Of a DNA stretch of 64,000 nucleotides, positions 34,088 to 41,653 are shown one piece after another; positions within the stretch are counted from its first letter, which is position 1; the number at the start of each line of letters is the position of its first letter. Made by a program: the position numbers and the translations under genes. The notes beneath the pieces are model-generated. The model searched no databases, was not told the DNA's origin, and was given only the letters and a program-made list of their open reading frames with translations. The DNA is from Sphaerospermopsis torques-reginae ITEP-024 (lineage in GTDB: Bacteria; Cyanobacteriota; Cyanobacteriia; Cyanobacteriales; Nostocaceae): NCBI RefSeq assembly GCF_019598945.1, contig NZ_CP080598.1, forward strand, positions 4,278,001 through 4,342,000. The letters run 5' to 3'.

Positions 34088-34489
34088 TTATGCTGGCATT
34101 TCACTGGTTGATGAAGTGGCAAATAATTCCTCATAATCATGGGTAAAATAAGCATGAAATTTCTTGAATTTCTCTGGAGTTACCGCATTTTGTAAAACCG
34201 CAAAAACTGCCCGCACGTGCATTGCTGCTGTAGTTGGTTCTATATTTTCTTTCTGACTAGCACGCTCAATAAACTCTTGCAGATGAAAAGATTGACTAGC
34301 TTCTGTTTCTCTACCACGTAAATATTTACCTAATTCTGGTGGTATTTGTGCAGCTAATTCTTGTGCTTCATCCTTAGGAATCAGTTCTCTCACTGTTTCT
34401 AATGTCGCACGAGTAGCAACTTCTGCTTCTTCACGGGAATTTGATTGAGCTAGACTTTGTACATGGGTAATAAACTCTGTATATTCCAT
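34088..34489 (-). CDS. DUF2267 protein
   Basis: A 133-residue protein matching DUF2267: YTEFITHVQSLAQSNSREEA, ATLETVRELIPKDEAQELAAQ, LPPELGKYLRG-like centre, and MHVRAVFAVLQNAVTPEKF near the end. Charged, soluble, helical. A good ribosome-binding site, GAGGAG, sits 8 bases before the ATG. DUF2267 proteins are often near stress, heat-shock and CBS-domain genes, matching its downstream neighbour. Molecular function unknown. The gene on its other side is divergent (DUF6335 protein). Confidence 0.87.
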   Translation of the reverse strand: MEYTEFITHVQSLAQSNSREEAEVATRATLETVRELIPKDEAQELAAQIPPELGKYLRGRETEASQSFHLQEFIERASQKENIEPTTAAMHVRAVFAVLQNAVTPEKFKKFHAYFTHDYEELFATSSTSEMPA

Positions 34490-34876
34490 TTTTTAATCTC
34501 CTCTATTTATTAAATCTGAAAATAATTTTTTACCAATTACATTACTAAACTAATTGCTAGTTATAATTGCTAATGATTTACCACCTACTAGATTAATACT
34601 TCATAGATTGCTTCACTTCGTTCTCAAGGGATATATTTTTTATAACTAAAGTTATAAATCTTTAGTTAGATAAATATATTTGGTTAAAAGTTATAATAAA
34701 AACGTTAAGCATTCAGCCATCAGCCATGTAGCTGAAATATTGAAATACAAAGAGTGAAAATAAACAGATGCAGATAACGTTTCTGAAATTACAATTTCTG
34801 AATCTTTGTTATTGCAGCAAAAAGCTGATTACTGATAGCTGAATAATTACTAAAAATGCAGCAAGTGGCTATTATC
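34490..34876. other. Divergent intergenic region
   Basis: About 390 bases between the divergent DUF2267 and DUF6335 genes. It contains the palindrome TATAACTAAAGTTATA (34641-34656) followed by a second AACT/AGTT dyad (ATCTTTAGTT, 34658-34667), a possible operator for both genes, and a GATAGCTGA-type repeat near 34830. No ORF. Confidence 0.4.
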
Positions 34877-35275
34877 ATGACAAAAAAACGAAAAAAACAG
34901 GAAAATAAAACTGATGATTTGCCACAGGGAATTACTGAATCCTATGGTACAGGCGTAAAAAACTTACCGGGATATAATATTGGTGAGCGATCGCTGTGGG
35001 AAAATAGACAAGAGTATACAGAAAACAGTCCTGAATTTCCTGCTGAATACCCTATTGCGGGTGATGAAGTTGATAGTTATTGGCAAGATACGGTAGGAGA
35101 TGAAGCTGTGGGTGGTACTGTTGCTACTCCTGAAAAAAATGTAACGGAGGAATTAGAAACAGCAGTAGGTTTAGAAATGAATGATTATGCTTTTCTTCGC
35201 ACCAACGATATTTTAGAACATCGTGATGATGCACGTTGGGAACTAGATCTGAAGTATTCTGAAGATTATGAATAA
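34877..35275 (+). CDS. DUF6335 family protein
   Basis: From the second in-frame ATG (34877, MTKKRKKQ) the product has 132 residues; the upstream ATG at 34856 is possible. Very hydrophilic: a Lys-rich start, then DLPQGITESYGTGVKNLPG, ERSLWENRQEYTENSPE, PEFPAEYPIAGDEVDSYW, DTVGDEAVGGTVATPEKN and a DDARWELDLKYSEDYE end. This matches a small cyanobacterial family I know as DUF6335. It lacks membrane segments or catalytic motifs and is probably largely disordered. Divergent from the DUF2267 gene; a rho-independent terminator follows at 35379. Confidence 0.75.
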   Translation: MTKKRKKQENKTDDLPQGITESYGTGVKNLPGYNIGERSLWENRQEYTENSPEFPAEYPIAGDEVDSYWQDTVGDEAVGGTVATPEKNVTEELETAVGLEMNDYAFLRTNDILEHRDDARWELDLKYSEDYE

Positions 35276-35838
35276 AAAAGCGGAATTTTTGGCTTTTTAC
35301 CCTGGAAAGGTAAGGTTTTAAACCTTTAATAAAAAATTGTCAATTGTCAATTGTCAATTATCAATTGATAAACAGATAAACACAGAGTAAACACTATGCT
35401 TGTTACTCTGTGTTTTTTATTTTGGTGATTGGGGCAGCTGCACCCATCGTAACGCCCTTTGCTTCTTGTCTGCTAATTTAAAGCGATTTAAGTTAATTCT
35501 CATCTGTCCTAAGAGTGGTTTAAATTTGTATTAATTTCATTAGGATTCTGACTTTTTATCGTGTTTTCAGTAATTGATTATTTTTTAATATAAACCCAAA
35601 CATTTATACTCAATGTTAAATATTTTGCATGGCAAAGTTTACCATGTAGATTAAATGACAAATTATTGAGAAATTACCTAAAAATCCCAGTTAAATATAC
35701 AAATAAATCAATGTCAATAAAATAAGTTTTCTTAGTCTAGTATCCTATAGTTTGTGTAAAGGGTAAAGGGTAAAATTTATTTATTATTAATCCTTACCCT
35801 TTTACCCTTATTTTTCACCTAAAGTCCTGAGGTTGAAT
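35276..35838. other. Gene-free region
   Basis: Holds a TCAATTG STRR (35337-35367), the terminator at 35379-35418 and a GGGTAAA STRR pair (35759-35773 and 35796-35812). The rest, 35430-35750, is AT-rich with no ORF or recognised element. Confidence 0.6.
35379..35418 (+). terminator. Rho-independent terminator
   Basis: AACACAGAGTAA pairs with TTACTCTGTGTT across a short loop and is followed directly by a T-run (TGTTTTTTAT). It is about 100 bases after the DUF6335 gene and oriented to end it. Confidence 0.75.
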
Positions 35839-36735
35839 TTAATTCAACGACTGATTAGATGAAATATACTGTTGTTGACAATATTCCTTAGTTGGGGTTA
35901 CAGAAACAACTTCTACCTCAACAGGTTTTTCAGATGTGGGGTTAATAATAAATTCACTAGGACCAACATGAGGTTTTTGTGGATTTCCCCAATCATAGGT
36001 ATAACCTAAACCGGACCAAGGATAATATTCTTTTTTCGCATTGCTGAAAGAATTGGTGTATATTGTCTTAATTACAGGACTGGTATCTGGTACTGGTAAA
36101 GGTAAAAGATTACAACTTGCATCGTCAATTTCTTGATCAATACAAGGTCTAATTAAATCTTCAGCTTTCACCCACATTTCCACAAAATGTGTTTTGCTGG
36201 AATACTTATTTAAAATCAATCCCAAATATTGCTGTAACCTCAATGAAAGCTCAATATTATCAGGAATATTGGCATCTACAGCTTGATATTGTTGACAAAA
36301 TTCTTTAACTTGTGGTACTGCTGTAAACCATGTTTGATAAGCCAGTTGTTTTTTTGCACCTATTGGCCAATCTACACTGGGGTTACTTACATATTTCCAC
36401 GTTGACATTAAATATTCAATTTTGCCATTATTCTCTCTCCATTTAATTCTCGGATTACTGGGAGATAATGCCCAAAGATCACTCACTACTTCATCTGCTG
36501 CCGGCTGTTTTGCATCTTCAATTGCATCTGCTAATGTCTTGCTCAAAACATTATAAGTTTCTGGTTGATATTGCAATAGATACTCATAAACATTGACAGG
36601 TAATTCTGCTTGGGCTAATTGTGCATTTAGTATTTGTGTACTATCGCTTGCAGCTAAAGCCCGCTGTGGCCATCCGAATAATAAAAAAACACAACATAAT
36701 AAGCCTAGCAAAAATCGCTGTTGCCAATTCTTCAT
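35839..36735 (-). CDS. Exported protein of unknown function
   Basis: A 298-residue protein with a clear signal peptide (KNWQQRFLLGLLCCVFLLFG, cleavage after ALA near residue 29). The mature part is soluble, with a helical first half (VYEYLLQYQPETYNVLSKTL, KQLAYQTWFTAVPQVKEF) and a Pro-rich second half (YYPWSGLGYTYDWGNPQKPH, GPSEFIINPTSEKPVEV). Four Cys in the mature protein could form disulphides. No family recognised. A gene-poor region follows in both directions, so context gives no hint. Confidence 0.75.
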   Translation of the reverse strand: MKNWQQRFLLGLLCCVFLLFGWPQRALAASDSTQILNAQLAQAELPVNVYEYLLQYQPETYNVLSKTLADAIEDAKQPAADEVVSDLWALSPSNPRIKWRENNGKIEYLMSTWKYVSNPSVDWPIGAKKQLAYQTWFTAVPQVKEFCQQYQAVDANIPDNIELSLRLQQYLGLILNKYSSKTHFVEMWVKAEDLIRPCIDQEIDDASCNLLPLPVPDTSPVIKTIYTNSFSNAKKEYYPWSGLGYTYDWGNPQKPHVGPSEFIINPTSEKPVEVEVVSVTPTKEYCQQQYISSNQSLN

Positions 36736-36924
36736 GGTAAATAACCTAGTAGTGTTTATTGCTGTTGGAAAGTAATTTTATAATTATTTCTTACGAAATA
36801 ACCAACGGTGTTTATTTTTTTTAACTAAAGATTTATGTATAAATAAAACCGAAAATTTACGATTTTCTGACAAATTTCAATTCCCCTTTGAATTGAGCAA
36901 AATGGTTATTTTCAAATTTGTTCT

Positions 36925-37410
36925 CAAAACAAAGTTTTTTATCTTCTTCGTGGCTACACCACCCTCACAGAAAATATGCAAGCTGAGGAAGTTGGTGATG
37001 GTGTTAACCTTGGTTCTCGACTAGAAAGTATTAGCAAACAATATGGTTGCGATATTATCATCAGCGACAATACCTATAACTTCTGTAGTGGTGATATTTG
37101 GGCTAGGGAACTAGATTTAATTCGTGTTAAAGGCAGAAATGAGCCTGTATCTATCTATGAGTTGATTGGGATGCGTTTTGATCCAATTAATGACACCAAA
37201 CAAGAACTAATTAAACATTATCAGAAAGGAAGAGAGTATTATCTGCAACGTCAGTTTTCACTGGCTCAAATGGAATTTGTCACAGCTTTAACTGCTGATA
37301 ATAATGATAAAGCCTCAATGTTATATCTGAGTCGTTGTCAACATTGGTTACAAACACCTCCCACAGATACAACTTGGGATGATGGTGTTTGGACTTTTAA
37401 TGAAAAATAA
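36925..37410 (+). pseudogene. Class III nucleotidyl cyclase remnant with internal deletion
   Basis: The frame reads LRGYTTLTENMQAEEV, the beginning of a class III adenylate cyclase catalytic domain (normally DIRGYTTLTE), and then jumps directly to GDGVNLGSRLESISKQYG, which normally lies some 90 residues later. The C-terminus of the family is intact (WARELDLIRVKGRNEPVSIYEL, a helical TPR-like end, and the terminal DGVWTF). So the centre of the catalytic domain, including the second metal site and the transition-state residues, is missing, as is everything ahead of the domain. An ATG at 36976 could still start a 144-residue piece. Catalytically dead. Confidence 0.75.
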
Positions 37411-37755
37411 AAGTCAGCCGTCAGCTATTCAGTAGTTCAGGAGAAAGAATTAGTTTTTCTCCCTATCTCCCCAGTCTCCAGTTCCCAGTCAGTAGAAGGA
37501 AATAATACTGTCTAGTATCTCAAAGCTGATTACTGAAAGCTGATAGCTGAATACTTACGATATTTAGCCCAAGTTTTGGTTTTGTAATTGTTCTTATTAT
37601 TGGGTAATAAAACTTAAAAAAACAAAATAAAACAATTAAAAAAAATTATAAAAATGTTGCATATAGTCTTGTTTGTAACAGTTAATTTATATTTGTTGTC
37701 AAAGTGGTTTTCTTAGTTAGAAACTAGAAATAGATTTAACAAAGCAATTATTGTT
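37411..37755. other. Gene-free region
   Basis: STRR-like AGTCAGC/CCAGTCT fragments at 37410-37500 and a CTGATAGCTGA repeat near 37540; then very AT-rich DNA. A promoter for the membrane-protein gene is expected near 37650-37740 but none is clear. Confidence 0.5.
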
Positions 37756-38244
37756 ATGAACACTATTTCTAACCTGGAATTAAAACGCTCAACTTGGCAA
37801 ACCGCCATAATGTTGACTTTGGGCTTTTGGCTAAGTTCTAGTCTAGTATTAGATTGGGTAATTATGCCTAGTCTTTACATTACTGGCATGATGAACGAAG
37901 CGAATTTTACCACTGCTGGATATGCAATTTTTTGGAATTTTAACCGCTTAGAATTACTAGCTGCTGCTGTCGTCTTGACTTCTGTACTGGTTACTTGCAA
38001 GACTAAATCTAATTGGTATTTGGGCAGTATATTTTTATCTTGCTTGCTGTTAACAATAGCTTTGCTGGATACCTATTTTCTAACTCCGCAAATGTGCGCT
38101 TTGGGTAGCAATTTTAGTCTATTTGCCAGTGCGGGTGATGTTCCCTACAGCATGAATTTACTGCATGGTAGTTATTTTATGCTGGAAGTTTTGAAAGTAT
38201 TAGCCGCTGGGGTGCTGTTAAATCGCTGTTGGAAAGAAGCTTAA
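37756..38244 (+). CDS. Four-helix membrane protein, unknown
   Basis: A 162-residue integral membrane protein with four hydrophobic segments (about residues 16-38, 65-83, 90-110 and 138-156). The first carries LGFWLSSSLVLDWVIMPSLY, the third ends in DTYFLTPQM; the pattern resembles DUF4149-type proteins (helix with an acidic residue followed by PxL), but I would not assign the family firmly. No charged catalytic motif. Single gene, followed after 30 bases by a hairpin repeat and after 165 bases by a terminator. Confidence 0.7.
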   Translation: MNTISNLELKRSTWQTAIMLTLGFWLSSSLVLDWVIMPSLYITGMMNEANFTTAGYAIFWNFNRLELLAAAVVLTSVLVTCKTKSNWYLGSIFLSCLLLTIALLDTYFLTPQMCALGSNFSLFASAGDVPYSMNLLHGSYFMLEVLKVLAAGVLLNRCWKEA

Positions 38245-38273
38245 GGGACTTTTAGGAAATAAATTATCCAATC

Positions 38274-38334
38274 TTGTGGGATGGGCTTCTAGCCCGTCCG
38301 GGTTTAAAGGCAGGCTGTCCGGCCTACCCCACAA
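38274..38334. repeat. Dispersed hairpin repeat (TTGTGGGATGGG...)
   Basis: TTGTGGGATGGG and CCTACCCCACAA form the outer stem, with a second hairpin GGGCTTCTAGCCC inside. Common Nostocales intergenic repeat. Confidence 0.7.
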
Positions 38335-38411
38335 TAATTAATTGAATATTTTTTTATTTGGAAGTCGCGAAAATGATAACTCAACGAATGTAAATCGTAG
38401 CTACACAGACA

Positions 38412-38435
38412 AAACCTGCGAAGGCGGGTTTTTTA
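38412..38435 (+). terminator. Rho-independent terminator
   Basis: AACCTGC-GAAG-GCGGGTT hairpin followed by TTTTTT. It would end the membrane-protein transcript. Confidence 0.65.
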
Positions 38436-38442
38436 TTCTTTA

Positions 38443-38631
38443 CTAATTGATAATTTTCCTGATTAATTCTAACCATTGATTACCAATTTCTGTTAATTGT
38501 CTATCTGCTTCTTCTTCAGATATATCTTCATCAGTAGTAGTAAAATTATTCAAAGTAGATTTTAAATAACTTCCTGAACTTCCTGAACCTGCACCTACTA
38601 ATTCTTTAACTAATTCTTTAAAAGCAATTAA
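38443..38631 (-). pseudogene. C-terminal gene fragment, unknown family
   Basis: A minus-strand frame without ATG: FKELVKELVGAGSGSSGSYL, then TTDEDISEEEADRQLTEIGN and QWLELIRKIIN before TAG (38443-38445). Composition and the acidic helix look like real coding sequence, but the 5' part is absent; a GATCCCCGACTTCT repeat arm abuts it at 38637-38652. Not identified. Confidence 0.45.
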
Positions 38632-38687
38632 TTAAAGTAGAAGTCGGGGATCTGAAATCTGCGTTCATCTGTATTTAATTTTGTCAG

Positions 38688-38891
38688 AATCAGGATGTCC
38701 AGGATTTAAGGATGTACAGGATGGGGTTATTTGCGAGGATCAAGATTTTGACTTTTGATGATTTTGAGGTGTAGAAGATTGTTTTTTATGATATGATTAA
38801 TGATTAGTTGTTAGATTCAGGAATAATTAACAGTTAATCAAATAATATCCTGTAAATCCTCTAATCCTGGGTATCCTGATTCTGAAAAAAG
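38688..38891. repeat. CCTGATTCAGAC / GATGTCCAGGAT dispersed repeats
   Basis: GTCAGAATCAGGATGTCCAG (38690 onward) and, in the other orientation, TATCCTGTAAATCC...CTGGGTATCCTGATTCTG (38847-38884). Two members of the most frequent repeat of this window, also at 19690, 19925, 20110, 39030, 43771, 44040, 44110 and 45990. Confidence 0.75.
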
Positions 38892-38902
38892 GCGAATAAT
38901 CT

Positions 38903-39025
38903 ATGAGTTCTATTAATTTACAATTATCATCGGATTTAATTCAAGCAGGTGAGTAAGCTATTCTTCAAGAATTAGGGGTAAATACAAACCTATATGAACA
39001 AGTTTTACAACAAGCAGGAAAATAA
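38903..39025 (+). pseudogene. Small decayed ORF with in-frame stop
   Basis: ATG 38903 gives SSINLQLSSDLIQAGE, then TAA (38954-38956), then AILQELGVNTNLYEQVLQQA to TAA 39023-39025. The two parts read as one small helical protein interrupted by a nonsense codon. It resembles the length and style of antitoxin-like proteins but I cannot name it. The repeat family on both sides suggests erosion. Confidence 0.35.
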
Positions 39026-39027
39026 AT

Positions 39028-39110
39028 CAAAAACATCCTGAAAATCCTTAAATCCTGAAAATACTAATTCCGACAAAAAGGGTTTAGCACTGCTAAACCC
39101 CTACCGACTC
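39028..39110. repeat. AATCCTGAAAA repeat plus GGTTTAGCACTGCTAAACC hairpin
   Basis: CATCCTGAAAATCCTTAAATCC at 39035-39056 is split here by its shorter form; the palindrome GGGTTTAGCACTGCTAAACCC spans about 39079-39099. A relative, GGGGTTTAGCAATGTTAAACCC, is at 57710-57731. Confidence 0.65.
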
Positions 39111-39117
39111 CTGCTAT

Positions 39118-39405
39118 TTAATCAGATTCAGTTTCACTACTAGGTAAAAGTAGACGAATAGCCAGAATAGCAAACCCCACAGCAGCGATCGCCTTTAAAA
39201 TTCTTGTAGGGAATAACTCTGCAACTGCACCCCCAGCTAATGCTCCCAGTAAACTGGTTAATACTAAAGCACCTGCTGTACCGAAAAATATCGCTTTTCG
39301 TGATTGACCTTGACCAGAAAGAGCGATCGCTGCTAACTGACTTTTATCTCCCAACTCAGAGAGAAAAACTGTAATAAAGCTGAGTCCTAAAAGATTCCAA
39401 TCCAT
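39118..39405 (-). CDS. GDT1/TMEM165-type half-size manganese exchanger (second gene)
   Basis: A 95-residue membrane protein with one copy of the GDT1 signature, FLSELGDKSQLAAIAL (Glu-x-Gly-Asp-Lys-Ser), near residue 14, and three hydrophobic helices. Full-size family members contain two such halves and export Mn2+ or Ca2+ to the periplasm or thylakoid lumen. This is one half as an independent gene, 41 bases after the other half on the same strand, so they very probably form a heterodimer. Split hemi-exchangers of this type have been described in Nostoc (Hmx1/Hmx2); I cannot say which is which. Role: manganese homeostasis and supply to photosystem II. Confidence 0.88.
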   Translation of the reverse strand: MDWNLLGLSFITVFLSELGDKSQLAAIALSGQGQSRKAIFFGTAGALVLTSLLGALAGGAVAELFPTRILKAIAAVGFAILAIRLLLPSSETESD

Positions 39406-39446
39406 TTTATTTGCTCAAACTACTAATGACTAATAACTAATGACTA

Positions 39447-39839
39447 CTAACCAACAAACACATCCCAAAACAACATTACAGAAATCAACAGCAACATCAC
39501 CCCTGCTGACTTTTCCACAGTTTTCGGACTCAGTTTACTCGCAATAAAACCGCCAAGCAGCACACCTAATAAACTGGTAGTAACTAAAGCAGTTCCCGAA
39601 CCCAGAAACACTAACCAAGGTGCATGAGATTCGGCACTCATCAATAATGTTGATAATTGGGTTTTATCACCAATTTCCGCTAAAAATATGGTAATGAAGG
39701 TAGTCCCCAACACCATCCATACTGATTGCTGCTTTTTGTTTGTAGGTTGAGCAGAATTTTCTGGTGCTGATGACTGGGTGACAGATTCAGTAATGGTTAC
39801 AGGTTGAGTGTCAAGTTTCACGGGTGTTAATCTTTTCAC
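39447..39839 (-). CDS. GDT1/TMEM165-type half-size manganese exchanger (first gene)
   Basis: A 130-residue protein: a hydrophilic N-terminal extension of about 40 residues (TQPVTITESVTQSSAPEN), then three membrane helices with the signature FLAEIGDKTQLSTLLM (Glu-x-Gly-Asp-Lys-Thr) at about 57 and GTALVTTSLLGVLLGGF. It is the upstream partner of the 95-residue half. The two halves are not identical and the extension is unique to this one, so they have diverged in role, as expected for an obligate heterodimer. Confidence 0.88.
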   Translation of the reverse strand: MKRLTPVKLDTQPVTITESVTQSSAPENSAQPTNKKQQSVWMVLGTTFITIFLAEIGDKTQLSTLLMSAESHAPWLVFLGSGTALVTTSLLGVLLGGFIASKLSPKTVEKSAGVMLLLISVMLFWDVFVG

Positions 39840-39907
39840 TAAGTGGTTTTCATATTCTTTTCATTTTCTCATAATGTTGTCATCAATGGCAACTTGTGAA
39901 CAGAAAA

Positions 39908-40264
39908 TTAAAGTATAAAACCCACAGCTTGATCAAACCGGATCATTTCCAAACTGCGATCGCCATAAATACTTTCAATCTGCTGATGACAACAATCAAT
40001 CGCAAAATCATTTAGTTCTTCTGCTTCAATACCAAACATATCCTCAAAAGTATCAACCTGGACTCGACAAAAACGCGGACGATCAGCATAAATAGTACAT
40101 TCTCGCGTTTCGTGGTTAAAATTCACACACCAACCATCCTCACCTACCATACTGAGATAAAGTCCCAGTTCCTCTGGTGAAAGATACTCTTCTAAGTCTG
40201 GGCGTTCTGTAGGATCAAGATGACAGCACGCACCACAGTTTTTTACACATTGCCAAGTAGCCAT
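39908..40264 (-). CDS. YkgJ-family cysteine cluster protein
   Basis: A 118-residue protein with the Cys pattern of the YkgJ (zinc- or iron-chelating CxxxCxxCC) family: CVKNCGACCHLDP at residues 6-18, then WCVNFNHETRECTIYADRPRFCR around 46-68, and CCHQQIESIYG near 92. Likely binds a metal or an Fe-S cluster. Function undefined. Upstream is an STRR cluster and, on the opposite strand, psb30. The gene runs toward the manganese exchanger genes with a 68-base gap, so cotranscription is possible. Confidence 0.88.
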   Translation of the reverse strand: MATWQCVKNCGACCHLDPTERPDLEEYLSPEELGLYLSMVGEDGWCVNFNHETRECTIYADRPRFCRVQVDTFEDMFGIEAEELNDFAIDCCHQQIESIYGDRSLEMIRFDQAVGFIL

Positions 40265-40275
40265 AATATACCTCT

Positions 40276-40392
40276 GGTAGTAGGTGACAGGTGACAGGTG
40301 ACAGGTGACAGTAGGGAAGAGGGAGGAGCAGGTGGGGAGGTAGGGGAAGATTAATAACCCAGTCCCCAGTCCCCAATCCCCAATTCCCTGTT
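40276..40392. repeat. STRR cluster (GGTGACA, CCCCAGT types)
   Basis: Four GTGACAG units (40280-40310), purine-rich GGGGAGG stretch, then CCCCAGT/CCCCAAT units (40361-40386) between the YkgJ gene and psb30. Confidence 0.8.
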
Positions 40393-40518
40393 TACATTTT
40401 TATGTACTTTCCTATAATTTTGTTAAGTAACTTAAAACTTTCTGCCCCTATCCAGATATGATCTAATGCGGGCTTTGCATTTAAGTTATTGAATTTTTTA
40501 AAACCGTTTGGAGGCAAA

Positions 40519-40638
40519 ATGGAAGCTTTAGCCAATATTAATTGGGAAGTTGTGTTTCAATTAACCTGTGTAGCATTAATTGTACTTGCAGGACCAGCAG
40601 TAATTTTTGTACTCGCATTTCGCAACGGCGATCTCTAA
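40519..40638 (+). CDS. psb30: Photosystem II protein Psb30 (Ycf12)
   Basis: A 39-residue single-helix subunit of the photosystem II core, sitting near cytochrome b559 and PsbJ/PsbK. The frame [16 protein letters not shown], then [20 protein letters not shown] is the typical family sequence, with one membrane helix from about residue 12 to 33. It is too short for most gene callers. GGAGG lies 6 bases before the ATG. TATGAT at 40457-40462 is a plausible -10 element. Single gene between repeat clusters. Confidence 0.93.
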   Translation: MEALANINWEVVFQLTCVALIVLAGPAVIFVLAFRNGDL

Positions 40639-40639
40639 G

Positions 40640-40705
40640 TTGGGTAATGGGTAATTGGTAATTGGTAATTGGTAAAAATTTAGACTATTTATCAATTATC
40701 AATTA
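40640..40705. repeat. STRR (GGTAATT) after psb30
   Basis: GGTAATGGGTAATTGGTAAT and following units (40644-40674), then a TATCAATTA pair. No gene. Confidence 0.8.
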
Positions 40706-41074
40706 CCCATGTACTACAGTTTCTAATCCTTCTTTTTCTTTTTCCTTAATTTGATATTTATCTTTGTCTATATTTCTCTGTTTAAACTCATCCAGTAATT
40801 TAAAAAAATATTCAAATCCTGCTTTTTCATCTTGACAATAAAGCATAATTATTTTTGCCCAAGAAGTAACAGTTTTAACTCCTAGTTTATTCTGCAACCA
40901 AGGCTGAAACTCTCCATAAAAATCATCATCTTCCGCTGATAGCGCATTTCCTAACTCGCTGCGAGCATATTCATAACCTACTAAAAACATAAATAGATCA
41001 CTAACTGAAGGACGACCTATATACAATCCTGGTTTGGTTCTCACTTTTTCTAAAACTTCAAAAACGCTACTCAT
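40703..41074 (-). CDS. Candidate immunity or partner protein, unknown
   Basis: A 123-residue soluble protein: EVLEKVRTKPGLYIGRPSVS at residues 6-25, then DLFMFLVGYEYARSELGNAL, FQPWLQNKLGVKTVTSWAKI, and a Lys/Glu-rich end. The IGRPSVSDLFMFL block is well-formed and I recall small cyanobacterial proteins with it, but no named function. It follows, on the same strand and 160 bases later, a probable papain-fold toxin, the usual position of an immunity gene; that is the only basis for the call. The dispersed hairpin repeat between the two may postdate their pairing. The last residues ETVVHG are fed by an STRR. Confidence 0.5.
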   Translation of the reverse strand: MSSVFEVLEKVRTKPGLYIGRPSVSDLFMFLVGYEYARSELGNALSAEDDDFYGEFQPWLQNKLGVKTVTSWAKIIMLYCQDEKAGFEYFFKLLDEFKQRNIDKDKYQIKEKEKEGLETVVHG

Positions 41075-41159
41075 AATATTCTCCCATTTATCTCCATGTT
41101 ATCCTATCTTTATAACTCATCTAAGAGGGTGTTTGAAAAGTTTTGGATCGTGATTTTAG

Positions 41160-41248
41160 GCACCCCTCTGATCCCCCCTAACCCCCCTTAAAAAGGGGGG
41201 AACTAAAGTCAAAGTCCCCCTTTTCAAGGGGGATTTAGGGGGATCTAT
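41160..41248. repeat. Dispersed hairpin (CCCCCCTTAAAAAGGGGGG) repeat
   Basis: GATCCCCCCTAACCCCCCTT near 41170 pairs in part with AAGGGGGATTTAGGGGGATC near 41226-41245, and an inner AAAGTCCCCC/GGGGGGAACT pair exists. The repeat reaches into the end of the toxin-like gene and provides its last codons and stop. Confidence 0.75.
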
Positions 41249-41630
41249 AAATATTTGATACACCATCAGCGACTTTTAAAACATCCTCTAACTCTTCTAT
41301 ATAAAATCCACCACTTCTGCAAGAAAAATCTTTGATCCACAAATCACGAGGTAATCCGTGACTGGAAAGATTGTCAAACACTAATCCTAAAACTTCAACT
41401 CCATAATGAATACCATTATCTGTGATAGATTCATTAGGGCTGCAACGTTCACTAATTATAAAAAAGTCATTTCGTCTTTTAGTCCTTATTTGAATAATTT
41501 TTCCCTCAATGCGATTTAATTTTAACCATAGCATAACTGCTTGAGCGCATTTGTCACATTGCAAGTTGGTAAATTGTGAGGCAATTTCGCCAATTTTTTC
41601 ATAAACCTCCTCCTCAGATAAATTACTCAC
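41235..41630 (-). CDS. Papain-fold toxin domain protein (probable)
   Basis: A 131-residue protein with marks of the papain-fold toxin-2 group: Cys in LQCDKCAQAVMLWLKL (catalytic Cys near residue 25 or 28), IIQIRTKRRNDFFIISER, and a His in DNGIHYGVEVLGLVFDNL followed by Asp/Asn, giving a Cys-His-Asp arrangement; LWIKDFSCRSGGF follows. Such domains usually form the C-terminal warhead of polymorphic toxins; here the domain stands alone without a delivery domain, like other orphan cyanobacterial copies. The last codons (RSP, stop) are contributed by a dispersed hairpin repeat, so the C-terminus may be altered. Transcribed ahead of a candidate immunity gene. Confidence 0.65.
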   Translation of the reverse strand: MSNLSEEEVYEKIGEIASQFTNLQCDKCAQAVMLWLKLNRIEGKIIQIRTKRRNDFFIISERCSPNESITDNGIHYGVEVLGLVFDNLSSHGLPRDLWIKDFSCRSGGFYIEELEDVLKVADGVSNIYRSP

Positions 41631-41653
41631 TCACACCCCCTATTTTATCAGCA

